The notes under the pieces are model-generated. The model made no database searches. It was not told the origin of the DNA and worked only from the letters and a program-made list of their open reading frames with translations. DNA of 32,174 nt, from the NCBI RefSeq assembly GCF_009741975.1, contig NZ_WPCF01000019.1:1-32174 (forward strand), given 5' to 3'. A program made the translations under genes and the position numbers. Shown in pieces: positions 16,183-22,846 of the stretch. Origin of the DNA: Halobacterium sp. CBA1126 (lineage in GTDB: Archaea; Halobacteriota; Halobacteria; Halobacteriales; Halobacteriaceae). Every line of letters starts with the position of its first letter. The stretch's first letter is position 1.

Positions 16183-16572
16183 CTACGAATCGAACTCGAC
16201 GGGAACGCCCTGATAGTCGAGAAGCTCGTCCATATCTCGCTCGAACGCGGATTGTAGCTCGGATATGCCGTCGATCGCCTTGCGTGCCTCCTCGCGAAGC
16301 TCGAAGTACTCCTCGCCGTCAATCTCGCGTCGCCCGACAAAGGCTTCGTAGCCGGGAGAGCCCGTGATATCCGCCGTGTAGTTCACACGGTTACTAAACG
16401 CTCCGAGGACACCGCCGAAACTCCGAGCATCGCCTTCGCGGATTCTATCGACGACCTCCGCTTTCCGAATCGGCCCCTCAGATTCGTACAAACACTTCAG
16501 CAGTGTCGTCTGCCCACGATTCATCTCCCTGCGTCGAATCACAGTCTCCAAATCGGAATCGGAGTTCGTCAT
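16183..16572 (-). CDS. Winged-helix-like small protein of the cargo
   Basis: A 129-residue protein. Residues 15-60 look like a winged helix (RGQTTLLKCLYESEGPIRKA and VVDRIREG). The GPIRKAEVVDRIRE segment closely parallels GRIRKGELKDILRE in the tail of the PLD nuclease next door, suggesting a shared DNA-binding module. The C-terminal part has alternating charged residues and probably a short coiled helix (ARKAIDGISELQSAFERDMDELL). I place the start at the ATG at 16572; a longer frame upstream to 16689 overlaps the neighbouring gene's 3' end and lacks haloarchaeal composition. A CATAGTTTGATA stretch about 30 bases upstream may be the promoter. Possibly a regulator of the cargo genes. Confidence 0.65.
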   Translation of the reverse strand: MTNSDSDLETVIRRREMNRGQTTLLKCLYESEGPIRKAEVVDRIREGDARSFGGVLGAFSNRVNYTADITGSPGYEAFVGRREIDGEEYFELREEARKAIDGISELQSAFERDMDELLDYQGVPVEFDS

Positions 16573-16628
16573 AATATCAGCACCGAGTGACGGAGCGCGT
16601 ATCAAACTATGCCCGAGAACTCGACGAG

Positions 16629-17009
16629 TTACGCCTCGTCTCGAGCGCTCCACGCGAAAACATCCGCCTCGGCCTTCGCTGCCTTCCAAGAATCGAATCG
16701 GGCTTGAATCGTAGCCGCGGACGGAAGGATATCGAGTCGCTGGTACGAGTGCTGGGTCGGCTCCTCGCCCAGCTCCTCTGCGGCTTCCCGCAGCGCCTCG
16801 ATGCAGTCTTGTTTCGTGTATCGGTTGCGACGCCCGGAATCAACGTCGAGTTCATCGAGGGCGCTCTGCCAACTACCGCAGTGAGTGGCGATCGTGGACG
16901 CGCACGGACCGTCGTCCAAATCGTTGTATTCGTCCATCGTCGGCACGCGACCGAGTTCGTCGATAGCAGCTTGGAGAGCTTCGAGACAGTCATCACGCGT
17001 ATACGGCAT
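16629..17009 (-). CDS. Homing-endonuclease-associated repeat protein (two HNH_repeat units)
   Basis: A 126-residue protein made of two copies of a helical repeat of about 55 residues. Unit 1 (residues 3-56) reads YTRDDCLEALQAAIDELG and ends GSWQSALDELDV. Unit 2 (64-117) reads YTKQDCIEALREAAEELG and ends DSWKAAKAEADV. This is the homing-endonuclease-associated DNA-binding repeat, normally found as several copies beside an HNH nuclease. Here no HNH or other catalytic motif is present, so it is a stand-alone DNA-binding protein. A CATATTTTATTA box near 17031-17043 (coding strand) supports the ATG at 17009. It is 56 bases from the winged-helix gene on the same strand. Confidence 0.8.
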   Translation of the reverse strand: MPYTRDDCLEALQAAIDELGRVPTMDEYNDLDDGPCASTIATHCGSWQSALDELDVDSGRRNRYTKQDCIEALREAAEELGEEPTQHSYQRLDILPSAATIQARFDSWKAAKAEADVFAWSARDEA

Positions 17010-17244
17010 TCAAATTCCGGCTTCTCATGATGGGTAATAAAATATGCTATACAGAGATCTATGCCACAGGCTCGCTCATTCATCCGAGTATATTTCCCGC
17101 ATCTGAGTTATACATAGAGGTGTTCAGGGTTCGATTTTATCGGTGAATGCGGGCAAAGATATAACAGGGATTGCAGGTTGACACATAATAGGTTGTGAAT
17201 AAGTGGCCAAACTAATCAGGGTCCTCCAATAACTACCCAGCAAT
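17010..17244. promoter_or_regulatory. Divergent intergenic region before the three-gene cassette
   Basis: This AT-rich 235-bp gap separates the leftward repeat-protein gene from the rightward cassette. An inverted pair CCCGCAT (17096-17102) / ATGCGGG (17147-17153) lies in its centre, with small CGATTTTATCG palindrome between. A weak ACTAATC box sits about 30 bases before the cassette's first ATG. A regulator binding both promoters is plausible. Confidence 0.4.
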
Positions 17245-18393
17245 ATGAACATCGAGCCATCAGACATCCGGAACTCCGATACCAGGGACGTAATTCTGGA
17301 CCTCATCAGCGAGGTGACGAAGTCTGGTGAGGACATGGAGGAGAAGGAAACGAGAGGCGACAAGACGACCGATTTGAAGCTATACATCGTCGATTCTTCT
17401 GAAGATCTGCAGGGACGCTTCTCGAAGGCCGGTCTCGACGTTGCTGAGGATGAAAACACGAAGAAGGCAGCGAGGGACTTCTTCCAGCACGTCGTCATCG
17501 AGGAGGAATCGGTGAACGAGGACATAACCTTCCTCAAGGTCACGACCCCTCGCTATGAACGAACAGACGAAGCCATCATCATCGACCGTGGTGACGCGCT
17601 CTGGTTCCTAACGACCGAGCTGAAGGAGTGGCTCGAAGACACGATCGAGAAGGTCATCAAGTATCTCCCGCAGCTGGAGCGAGTGTATCTTCCCTCCGAG
17701 GATTTGGAGGACTCGATGCGGGGCATCGTGGACTCCGAGATTGCGGGGTTCACCGCGGAGTACCACTCCCAGCACAAAGACCGCGATGCGACCCTCCAGT
17801 TCCACGGGGCAGAAACTGGCGACCTGAATACGGCTGAGGAAGCGTTCTCCGCGACCCCGACCCGTATCGAATTCAACCAGAAGAACAGCCCTACGACGGC
17901 GATTCAAGGGTCCGGATCGAATAACGGGTTCGCCAAGCTAGAAAGCGTCCGAAAGGGGTCAGAAGGGAAAGCAGCAGATACCCTGCTCAACATCTCGGAC
18001 GAGTTCGTAAAGCGGGATACTGAGCAATTCGAGGTTAATGCGGACACGAGTTGGAAGCTTCTCGAACCGGGATTTGTCGTAGACGAGTTCACGAGTATTG
18101 AACTTCACAGTCCGGAGCGTGACGAGGCGGACTTCCTCGACGAGGAGCTTGAGGAGGAGGTCCTATCGAAGAATCGCTATCAGTACGGACGGTGGGGCGA
18201 CGACACGTTCTTCGTTTACGACAAGGAGCACGAGGAAGTCTTCGAGTTAGGCATCGAGTCGACAGAATTGGTGCTCCACGCCCGCGAGTCGACGACTGCG
18301 CTTAGCCTCCGTTCGTTCTGTAGAACCGTTCTCGACACGTTCGACTCCACGTACTCGGTCAACAAAGAGGAAACCCGGGTGGAAGCGCAGTGA
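17245..18393 (+). CDS. Unknown 382-aa protein, first gene of the cargo cassette
   Basis: I do not recognise a family. The protein is acidic and soluble, with no membrane segment, Walker motif or zinc cluster. Residues 1-110 look alpha/beta with a charged N-terminal helix. The middle (about 115-240) includes ALWFLTTELKEWLEDTIEKV, a probable long helix, then a mixed region with FTAEYHSQHKDRDATLQFHG. The C-terminal third has beta-rich segments such as DTFFVYDKEHEEVFELGI. Its TGA overlaps the GTG of the PD-(D/E)XK nuclease gene by four bases, so the two products are made together and probably interact. A target-recognition, sensor or inhibitory partner of the nuclease is the simplest guess. Confidence 0.8.
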   Translation: MNIEPSDIRNSDTRDVILDLISEVTKSGEDMEEKETRGDKTTDLKLYIVDSSEDLQGRFSKAGLDVAEDENTKKAARDFFQHVVIEEESVNEDITFLKVTTPRYERTDEAIIIDRGDALWFLTTELKEWLEDTIEKVIKYLPQLERVYLPSEDLEDSMRGIVDSEIAGFTAEYHSQHKDRDATLQFHGAETGDLNTAEEAFSATPTRIEFNQKNSPTTAIQGSGSNNGFAKLESVRKGSEGKAADTLLNISDEFVKRDTEQFEVNADTSWKLLEPGFVVDEFTSIELHSPERDEADFLDEELEEEVLSKNRYQYGRWGDDTFFVYDKEHEEVFELGIESTELVLHARESTTALSLRSFCRTVLDTFDSTYSVNKEETRVEAQ

Positions 18394-19289
18394 GCGGCGG
18401 GAAAAGTTGGCCCCGCCAACGAGGCGAAATTGACGCCTATAACGCATTCCTGAGCGCGTACCCAGCTCGGAACAGCGACCGCGGTTTCTCGGACGAGGGA
18501 TACCGACTCACGAACTTCTTCCCGACAATCAACAACAGCTTCACCGAGACTGCAGTTGAGCCTGACTTCTCCCTATACGACGGAGAGACGCTCATTCTGG
18601 CCGAAGTGAAACAGGGAAACAACATCGAGCCGCGTGACGTTGAGCAGGCGAAGCGGCTCGACTCAGTCTCCATCGATGCCGCGGAGGAGTACATCGACAA
18701 GATAGACGTGGACGGACGGTTTGGCCTCTCAGGAAACGTATTCTCTACGGAGCCGCTGGTTTACTACGACGACTTGGACAGCGACTACGTAGACGACTGC
18801 CGGAACAAGTGGGAGGACTGCCGAGAGCAATTAGAGGAACTGGAGGAGTACTGCCCCGTTCTCGGGCGAGAAGGCGAGCAGACTCTGCAGTTGCTCGCGG
18901 GAGAGTTCGGCTCAGACCACCTACAGGAGTGGTTAACGGCCGGGATTGAGATGGCGGAGACGCCGCGAGTGACAGTGACGATGACAGACGGGCTCGAGAT
19001 CGAGAGCATCGCGGTTACCATCTGTCGTTTTTGGGGTGATCGAGCGGTGTCCGAGCCGGTTACAGTCGGAGTGAGCGAGCTGCGGACGCACTTCAACTAT
19101 CGAGATCTCGAACCGGGGCGAGTGAAATCAGCATTCGACTTGCTCGACGAACTCGGTGCGTGTGATCGTGTCGAGAAACGCGAAATCGAGTTCACGCCCG
19201 GCCACATGCCGGAGATTCTGAATATCGAATCGCTGATTACCGACAGGAGTGGCGACGAAGATCAAGAAAGCCTCGACGACTTCTTCTAA
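18390..19289 (+). CDS. PD-(D/E)XK nuclease-like protein with C-terminal winged helix, cargo cassette gene 2
   Basis: A 299-residue protein. The nuclease core is near the N-terminus: Asp59 in VEPDFSLYDG, Glu72-x-Lys74 in LILAEVKQGNN, and Gln86 in the next helix (DVEQAKRL). A preceding helix (EIDAYNAFLSAY) may give the first acidic residue. The middle (about 130-175) contains a cysteine-and-acid-rich helical stretch (C136, C143, C154). The end (about 225-280) looks like a winged helix: VGVSELRTHFNYRDLEPGRV then AFDLLDELGACDRV. It starts at GTG 18390 within the end of gene 1 and is followed after 12 bases by the membrane-protein gene. A DNA- or RNA-cleaving effector is likely; the target is unknown. 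Confidence 0.75.
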   Translation: MSGGKSWPRQRGEIDAYNAFLSAYPARNSDRGFSDEGYRLTNFFPTINNSFTETAVEPDFSLYDGETLILAEVKQGNNIEPRDVEQAKRLDSVSIDAAEEYIDKIDVDGRFGLSGNVFSTEPLVYYDDLDSDYVDDCRNKWEDCREQLEELEEYCPVLGREGEQTLQLLAGEFGSDHLQEWLTAGIEMAETPRVTVTMTDGLEIESIAVTICRFWGDRAVSEPVTVGVSELRTHFNYRDLEPGRVKSAFDLLDELGACDRVEKREIEFTPGHMPEILNIESLITDRSGDEDQESLDDFF

Positions 19290-19301
19290 TTCCTATCCAC
19301 G

Positions 19302-20276
19302 ATGGCTGAACTAGATTGGTTCTTCTCAACCCTTTCACAGTCGAGCGCCGCTCTCATAGGCTTAGTAATCACGTTTACTGCTGTACTCTTCCAACTGGAA
19401 CGACAGCGTAGACGAGACAGAACTGAAGAGTTGCGATCCGGCCTGATCGATCTAAAAGACAAATATGAGGCTGTTTTGGCGGCTATCGCTGGTGTTTTTC
19501 TAGGTGATGTTAAAGAGCATAGCGCACCTTACTTGCCGGATGAAGACGTTCTCTCGATGAGTGCGGAAGAACTCAAGGAGTATAGTCAAGACAAGTCTCC
19601 GCCAGATCGTTGGAATCTTTCTCTGTTGTATTTGCACACGGTTCGGGTACAATTCTTGCTCTACAAAGTATCTCCTTCAGAAGATCCGCTATCACATTAT
19701 CTTCTCTCAGAAGAAGAGTTCCAGCGGCTTGAAGAGAGTTCAAACTGGTTAACAGAGAACATATCATATCCAGAGTTTGAAAACGGGCGATTTGAAAAGG
19801 AATTGCGCCAAGAGACCGATATAGATGAAGACGAAGACGATTTTTTCGAGGCAGATATTCTCGATGTTGATGCAGGATCTGTAAGAGAGTATAATAACAT
19901 TATCCAACGATGGCTGGCTGTGAATTTGGAAGATTATAGAGTAGATCTTGCCGAAAGAGACAGTGGTGAAAACCTTGTATCTATATCTAGAATTTTTGTA
20001 GAATTTCAAAAAGATTATCCGAAGGTCACTCAAGGACGCCATAACACAATTTTAGATTATGAAACAAACGCCCAACCAGTGATAAAGAAAACCGCCATAT
20101 TTGCTATGACAGGCGTATTCGTCCCGCTATTCTTCCTGATTTCGCCAATAAATCTTACCGGAAGCATAGATACAGTCCACCTGATTGCAATCCAAGTCTC
20201 GCTAATCTTGGTTAACGCAATAATGGTTTCACTAATCGTGTTAGACATCTATGATTGGCTGAAAATCGATGGTTGA
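19302..20276 (+). CDS. Three-TM membrane protein, cargo cassette gene 3
   Basis: A 324-residue protein with one N-terminal membrane helix (about 12-31, STLSQSSAALIGLVITFTAV), a basic stop-transfer (RQRRRDR), a soluble domain of about 225 residues, and two C-terminal helices (about 264-283 and 292-317). The opening SQSSAALIGL helix followed by a long charged domain recalls uncharacterised membrane proteins seen in defence islands, but I cannot name a family. Codon use is strikingly AT-rich for this genome, more so than genes 1 and 2, pointing to recent transfer. Twelve bases separate it from the nuclease gene. A membrane-damaging or anchoring effector is a reasonable hypothesis. Confidence 0.72.
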   Translation: MAELDWFFSTLSQSSAALIGLVITFTAVLFQLERQRRRDRTEELRSGLIDLKDKYEAVLAAIAGVFLGDVKEHSAPYLPDEDVLSMSAEELKEYSQDKSPPDRWNLSLLYLHTVRVQFLLYKVSPSEDPLSHYLLSEEEFQRLEESSNWLTENISYPEFENGRFEKELRQETDIDEDEDDFFEADILDVDAGSVREYNNIIQRWLAVNLEDYRVDLAERDSGENLVSISRIFVEFQKDYPKVTQGRHNTILDYETNAQPVIKKTAIFAMTGVFVPLFFLISPINLTGSIDTVHLIAIQVSLILVNAIMVSLIVLDIYDWLKIDG

Positions 20277-20354
20277 AGCGAGAAGAATTCATCCGTAATC
20301 AATCCGCACCTTTATCCACCCAAATATATCGAAACAGTAGATGCAGTCAGTTGG

Positions 20355-20621
20355 TTAACCCTCAAGATCGGCAGCGAAATTAGCGTTAGTATCCTCAAGA
20401 AATCGCTGTCCGTCGTCGGTAAGCCACCACGCTTTGGCGTTCCCGATATCTTTGGAGTGAAGGAGACCCTCCTCTTCAAGTTCGGCGAGCCGCGAGTACG
20501 TTCCCGGCTGGCTGTAAGATAGCTGGTCCGCGACTTCCGTCGTCGAGAGGACCGGGTCGTCAGAGGTCGAGAAAATCCCCAGAATTTCCCGATCAGTAGT
20601 ATCCGGAGGTCGTCCGCCCAT
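20355..20621 (-). CDS. Winged-helix transcriptional regulator (small)
   Basis: An 88-residue winged-helix protein of the common haloarchaeal type. It begins MGGRPPDTTDREILGIF, then TTEVADQLSYSQPGTYSRLAELEEEGLL is the helix-turn-helix and recognition helix, and AWWLTDDGQRFL is the wing and final strand. The ATG at 20621 is preferred over the one at 20633 because an AATTTATG box at about 20645-20652 lies about 28 bases upstream. It ends convergently with the membrane-protein gene of the cassette. Probably controls the right module or the cargo; its upstream region is shared with a structured leader for the zinc-ribbon gene. Confidence 0.8.
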   Translation of the reverse strand: MGGRPPDTTDREILGIFSTSDDPVLSTTEVADQLSYSQPGTYSRLAELEEEGLLHSKDIGNAKAWWLTDDGQRFLEDTNANFAADLEG

Positions 20622-20705
20622 ACACTCCCTCATCCCCGCCACTTCATAAATTATCAGGCGACTGTCTTTTGCAATTGCTTGTAATCCAGTTCTTGCACAA
20701 GAGTT

Positions 20706-20716
20706 AACTATAGTAC
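20706..20716 (+). promoter_or_regulatory. TATA-like box before the structured leader
   Basis: AACTATAGTAC at 20706-20716 would place a rightward transcription start near 20735, exactly at the first base of the outer stem of the structured leader and about 110 bases before the zinc-ribbon gene. Confidence 0.4.
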
Positions 20717-20730
20717 AATAGAAAACGGTG

Positions 20731-20830
20731 GTAACGAGGCAAGCTGCGGACCCGTCGCTACGCGGTGGGCCCCTTCGGAAAAGTCGCGGACCCCGCTGCT
20801 TGGACAGCGGGCCCGCATGGAGCCTCGTAA
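20731..20830 (+). ncRNA. Candidate structured leader RNA or small RNA of the element
   Basis: An outer stem ACGAGGC (20734-20740) / GCCTCGT (20822-20828) encloses two tandem hairpins of similar design. The first opens GCGGACCC (20746-20753) and closes GGGCCC (20767-20772). The second opens again with GCGGACCC and has the perfect stem CCCGCTG (20792-20798) / CAGCGGG (20805-20811) around CTTGGA. No acceptable ORF covers it. It precedes the zinc-ribbon ATG at 20846 by less than 20 bases, so it may be a long structured 5' leader, unusual where most messages are leaderless. A regulator binding site with two halves is an alternative. Confidence 0.5.
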
Positions 20831-20845
20831 CCCGGTACGAAGCCC

Positions 20846-21046
20846 ATGAACGATTCCAGCACACGCGCACAAGAGCGTTCCGACGCACAGTCTCTCGATT
20901 GTCCGAACTGCGGCGACCGGATTCAGTCGCTGTCGCGCCGCAGCCCGACCGACGCGACCGCCCAGCCCTGCGGTTGCTCGGTCAGTAACGTCGCCATCCG
21001 CGAGTTCACTCAGGACCGCCAGCGCCGCGCGGAGGGCGGTTTCTGA
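20846..21046 (+). CDS. Small zinc-ribbon-like protein
   Basis: A 66-residue protein with CPNCG at residues 19-23 and CGC at about 42-44, enough for a zinc knuckle pair. The rest is polar with a charged tail. Its TGA overlaps the ATG of the next winged-helix gene (TGATG). Small proteins of this type recur in haloarchaeal mobile elements as DNA-binding or adaptor factors. Function otherwise unknown. Confidence 0.7.
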   Translation: MNDSSTRAQERSDAQSLDCPNCGDRIQSLSRRSPTDATAQPCGCSVSNVAIREFTQDRQRRAEGGF

Positions 21047-21333
21047 TGGCGTCCGATACCAGCGGCATCGACTGGGAGTTGGTCGGCTACGTCGCGGCCT
21101 CCGACTACCGCACGCGCGTTCTCGCCGCGCTGGCCGACGACCCCGCAACGCCGACGACCATCAGCGAGCGCTCCGACCTCGACGTGACCCACGTCTCCCG
21201 CTCGCTTCGCGAACTCCGCGAGCGCGGCGTCGTCGAGCTGCTCGTTCCCGAGGAGCGCTCGAAGGGCCGCATCTACGGCCTCACCGACGACGGCGCCGCC
21301 ATCGCGTCGAAAGCCGAGGAGGTGGACGCGTGA
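21046..21333 (+). CDS. Winged-helix DNA-binding protein (ArsR/MarR-like)
   Basis: A 95-residue winged-helix protein. YRTRVLAALADDPATPTTIS is the first helix pair, DLDVTHVSRSLRELRERGVV the helix-turn-helix with recognition helix, and SKGRIYGLTDDG the wing. This is a standard haloarchaeal regulator, often beside integrase genes in proviruses, where it may choose between integration and excision or repress early genes. It is coupled by one-base overlap to the zinc-ribbon gene, and its TGA overlaps the GTG of the doubtful ORF that follows. Confidence 0.85.
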   Translation: MASDTSGIDWELVGYVAASDYRTRVLAALADDPATPTTISERSDLDVTHVSRSLRELRERGVVELLVPEERSKGRIYGLTDDGAAIASKAEEVDA

Positions 21334-21551
21334 ACGCCGATACTGGTCGTTCCGCGTTCCCGGTTCGCACTTCCGGTCGCTTTCCGTTCGACTTCCGGTA
21401 TGCCGTTTTTCGGCACCTCACCACGTCGAGCCGCTCGAAAACCCGATTCACCCCGACTTCCGGTACGCTCCGGTGTGGCGTTAAACGTCACCCGGGCTTC
21501 CCACGAGGCGTGCAGGACCACCGACCGACGACAGGGGTGAAGGCAGCGTGA
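21330..21551 (+). CDS. Doubtful 73-residue basic ORF
   Basis: The GTG at 21330 overlaps the regulator's stop and the TGA overlaps the GTG of the next tiny ORF, which favours translation. Against it, the product is basic and rich in Ser, Thr, Arg and Pro, unlike normal haloarchaeal proteins. The DNA also carries three copies of ACTTCCGGT and a hairpin, so it may be mainly a regulatory or integrase-binding region. Confidence 0.3.
   Translation: MNADTGRSAFPVRTSGRFPFDFRYAVFRHLTTSSRSKTRFTPTSGTLRCGVKRHPGFPRGVQDHRPTTGVKAA
21369..21464 (+). repeat. Three direct ACTTCCGGT repeats before the integrase
   Basis: Copies at 21369-21377, 21391-21399 and 21456-21464 are 22 and 65 bases apart, close to two and six helical turns. 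Between the second and third lies the hairpin TGCCG-TTTTT-CGGCA (21400-21414). Their phasing suggests a protein-binding cluster such as integrase arm sites or an operator. Confidence 0.45.
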
Positions 21552-21631
21552 CCGACGACTGGACGACGCACTTCGCTCGACGGCGGCTGCGGTTCGCCGA
21601 CGACGCGGAGCGTGAGGAGGACGCAGAATGA
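21548..21631 (+). CDS. 27-residue ORF overlapping the integrase start
   Basis: A tiny acidic ORF, MTDDWTTHFARRRLRFADDA and a short acid tail, starting with GTG. Its TGA overlaps the integrase ATG by four bases (ATGA), so it may couple integrase translation to the upstream genes. Its composition is more haloarchaeal than that of the preceding ORF. Function unknown. Confidence 0.45.
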   Translation: MTDDWTTHFARRRLRFADDAEREEDAE

Positions 21632-22707
21632 CGGACTCGACGCGCAGGCGCCGGCGCCGCGACCCTGCGGAACTGTCGCCCCGGCAGGCGAAGGAGCGCT
21701 TCCTACGCCGGCGCCGAGCTGACCGCACGGAGAGTTCCATCCAGAGCTACCACGGGCGCCTCAAGCTGTTCGTGGAGTGGTGCGAGGGCGTCGGAATCAC
21801 GGAAGTCGGCGACCTGCAGCCCTACGATATCAACGAGTACTACGACATTCGGAGCGGCGACGTGGCTGCGACGAGCGTCGAGAACGAGATGTACACGCTC
21901 AAGGAGTTCTGCGGATTCCTCGAAACGCTCGGCGCGACCGACCGCGAGCTCGCTTCGAAGGTCCCCTTCCCGGACGTGGATCGAGACGACCGCTCTAGCG
22001 ACACGAAACTACACCACGACCAGGCGCACGCACTGATTCGCCACTTCCGGGACGACCCCGACGGCCACGGGACGCGCGCCCACGTCCTGCTCGAACTCGC
22101 GTGGTTCACGGGCGCTCGAATCGGCGGTCTGCGAGCACTCGACCTCCGCGACGTGAACCACGGGGAGAATTTCGTCGAGTTCCGTCATCGACCAGGAACA
22201 GACACCCCGCTCAAGAACAAGTATCGGGGCGAGCGGCCGGTAGCAGTTCCCGCTGCGACGATGCAGGCACTCTCGACGTACATCCAGCAGAACCGCTTTG
22301 ACGTTCACGACGAGCACGGGCGCCAGCCGCTACTCGCGTCCGCTCGCGGCCGTCCTACTGCGAACACGGTTCGGACGTGGTGTTACCTCGCTACACTCCC
22401 GTGTGTGCGGGGGACCTGTCCCCACGGGAAGGAAATTGCGAGCTGCGAGTGGACAGACCGAGACCGCGCCAGCAAGTGCCCATCGAGCCGGTCGCCACAC
22501 CCGGTGCGAACGGGCTCGATTACGTACCAGCTGAACGCTGGCGTCCCGCGAGAAGTCGTTTCGGCGCGGTGTGACACCGACCAGATTGAAGAGTTCTATG
22601 ACAAGCCCGGCGAGCAAGAGCGGTGGCGCCGATACCGCCGTCAGATGGAACGCCAGCGGCGCCAGCACGTCGATACTCTCGACCCATTCAACGATGATTC
22701 ATCATAA
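21628..22707 (+). CDS. Tyrosine recombinase/integrase
   Basis: A 359-residue XerC/phage-type integrase. The N-terminal SAM-like domain (about 15-110) includes SIQSYHGRLKLFVEWCEG. The catalytic domain has Arg164 in TGARIGGLRAL, Lys in the LKNKYRGERPV turn (about 196-203), the HxxR box His291-Pro-Val-Arg294, and the nucleophile Tyr324 in EEFYDK. An unusual insertion just before the HxxR box carries four cysteines (259, 264, 273, 284) and may bind zinc. It lies about 50 bases from the right attachment site, as expected for the enzyme that inserted this element at tRNA-Pro. The attachment site lies outside the gene, so integration does not split it as in SSV-type viruses. Confidence 0.93.
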   Translation: MTDSTRRRRRRDPAELSPRQAKERFLRRRRADRTESSIQSYHGRLKLFVEWCEGVGITEVGDLQPYDINEYYDIRSGDVAATSVENEMYTLKEFCGFLETLGATDRELASKVPFPDVDRDDRSSDTKLHHDQAHALIRHFRDDPDGHGTRAHVLLELAWFTGARIGGLRALDLRDVNHGENFVEFRHRPGTDTPLKNKYRGERPVAVPAATMQALSTYIQQNRFDVHDEHGRQPLLASARGRPTANTVRTWCYLATLPCVRGTCPHGKEIASCEWTDRDRASKCPSSRSPHPVRTGSITYQLNAGVPREVVSARCDTDQIEEFYDKPGEQERWRRYRRQMERQRRQHVDTLDPFNDDSS

Positions 22708-22760
22708 TTCCGAATTCGACAGTACAGCCGTCGAAACGCGCACGAGCACCGGAGGATGTT

Positions 22761-22777
22761 ATTCGGGCGGTCCCACT
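22761..22777 (+). repeat. Right attachment site
   Basis: A perfect 17-bp copy of the tRNA-Pro 3' end (ATTCGGGCGGTCCCACT) lies 53 bases after the integrase stop, in the same orientation as the tRNA copy. No other tRNA parts precede it, so it is a duplicated remnant and not a second gene. Confidence 0.9.
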
Positions 22778-22846
22778 TCTCTCCGACGACGCGACGAGGA
22801 GCGCGCCGTCCGTAACACTATATCCGGTGCCGAGCCAGTATTTGGC

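Larger units (their letters stand above)
10772..22777. mobile_element. 12-kb integrative element inserted at tRNA-Pro
   Basis: The 3' end of the tRNA-Pro gene is repeated perfectly (17 bases) just after a tyrosine-integrase gene 12 kb away, the classic outcome of site-specific integration into a tRNA gene. Between the repeats are genes of mobile-element type: zinc fingers, a PD-(D/E)XK nuclease, winged-helix regulators and a 557-aa protein with a winged helix near its C-terminus. There is also an AT-richer cargo block. No capsid, portal, terminase or spindle-virus structural gene and no obvious Rep protein is recognisable, so it may be a plasmid-like or satellite-like element that depends on a helper. 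Confidence 0.9.

Noticed and set aside
16183-17009. Toxin-antitoxin pair for the two small leftward genes
   Set aside because: Neither protein shows a toxin fold; one is a winged helix and the other a DNA-binding repeat protein.
20355-20888. Longer 177-residue version of the winged-helix regulator
   Set aside because: The N-terminal extension reads through the structured leader and an AT-rich promoter region and has no acidic bias.
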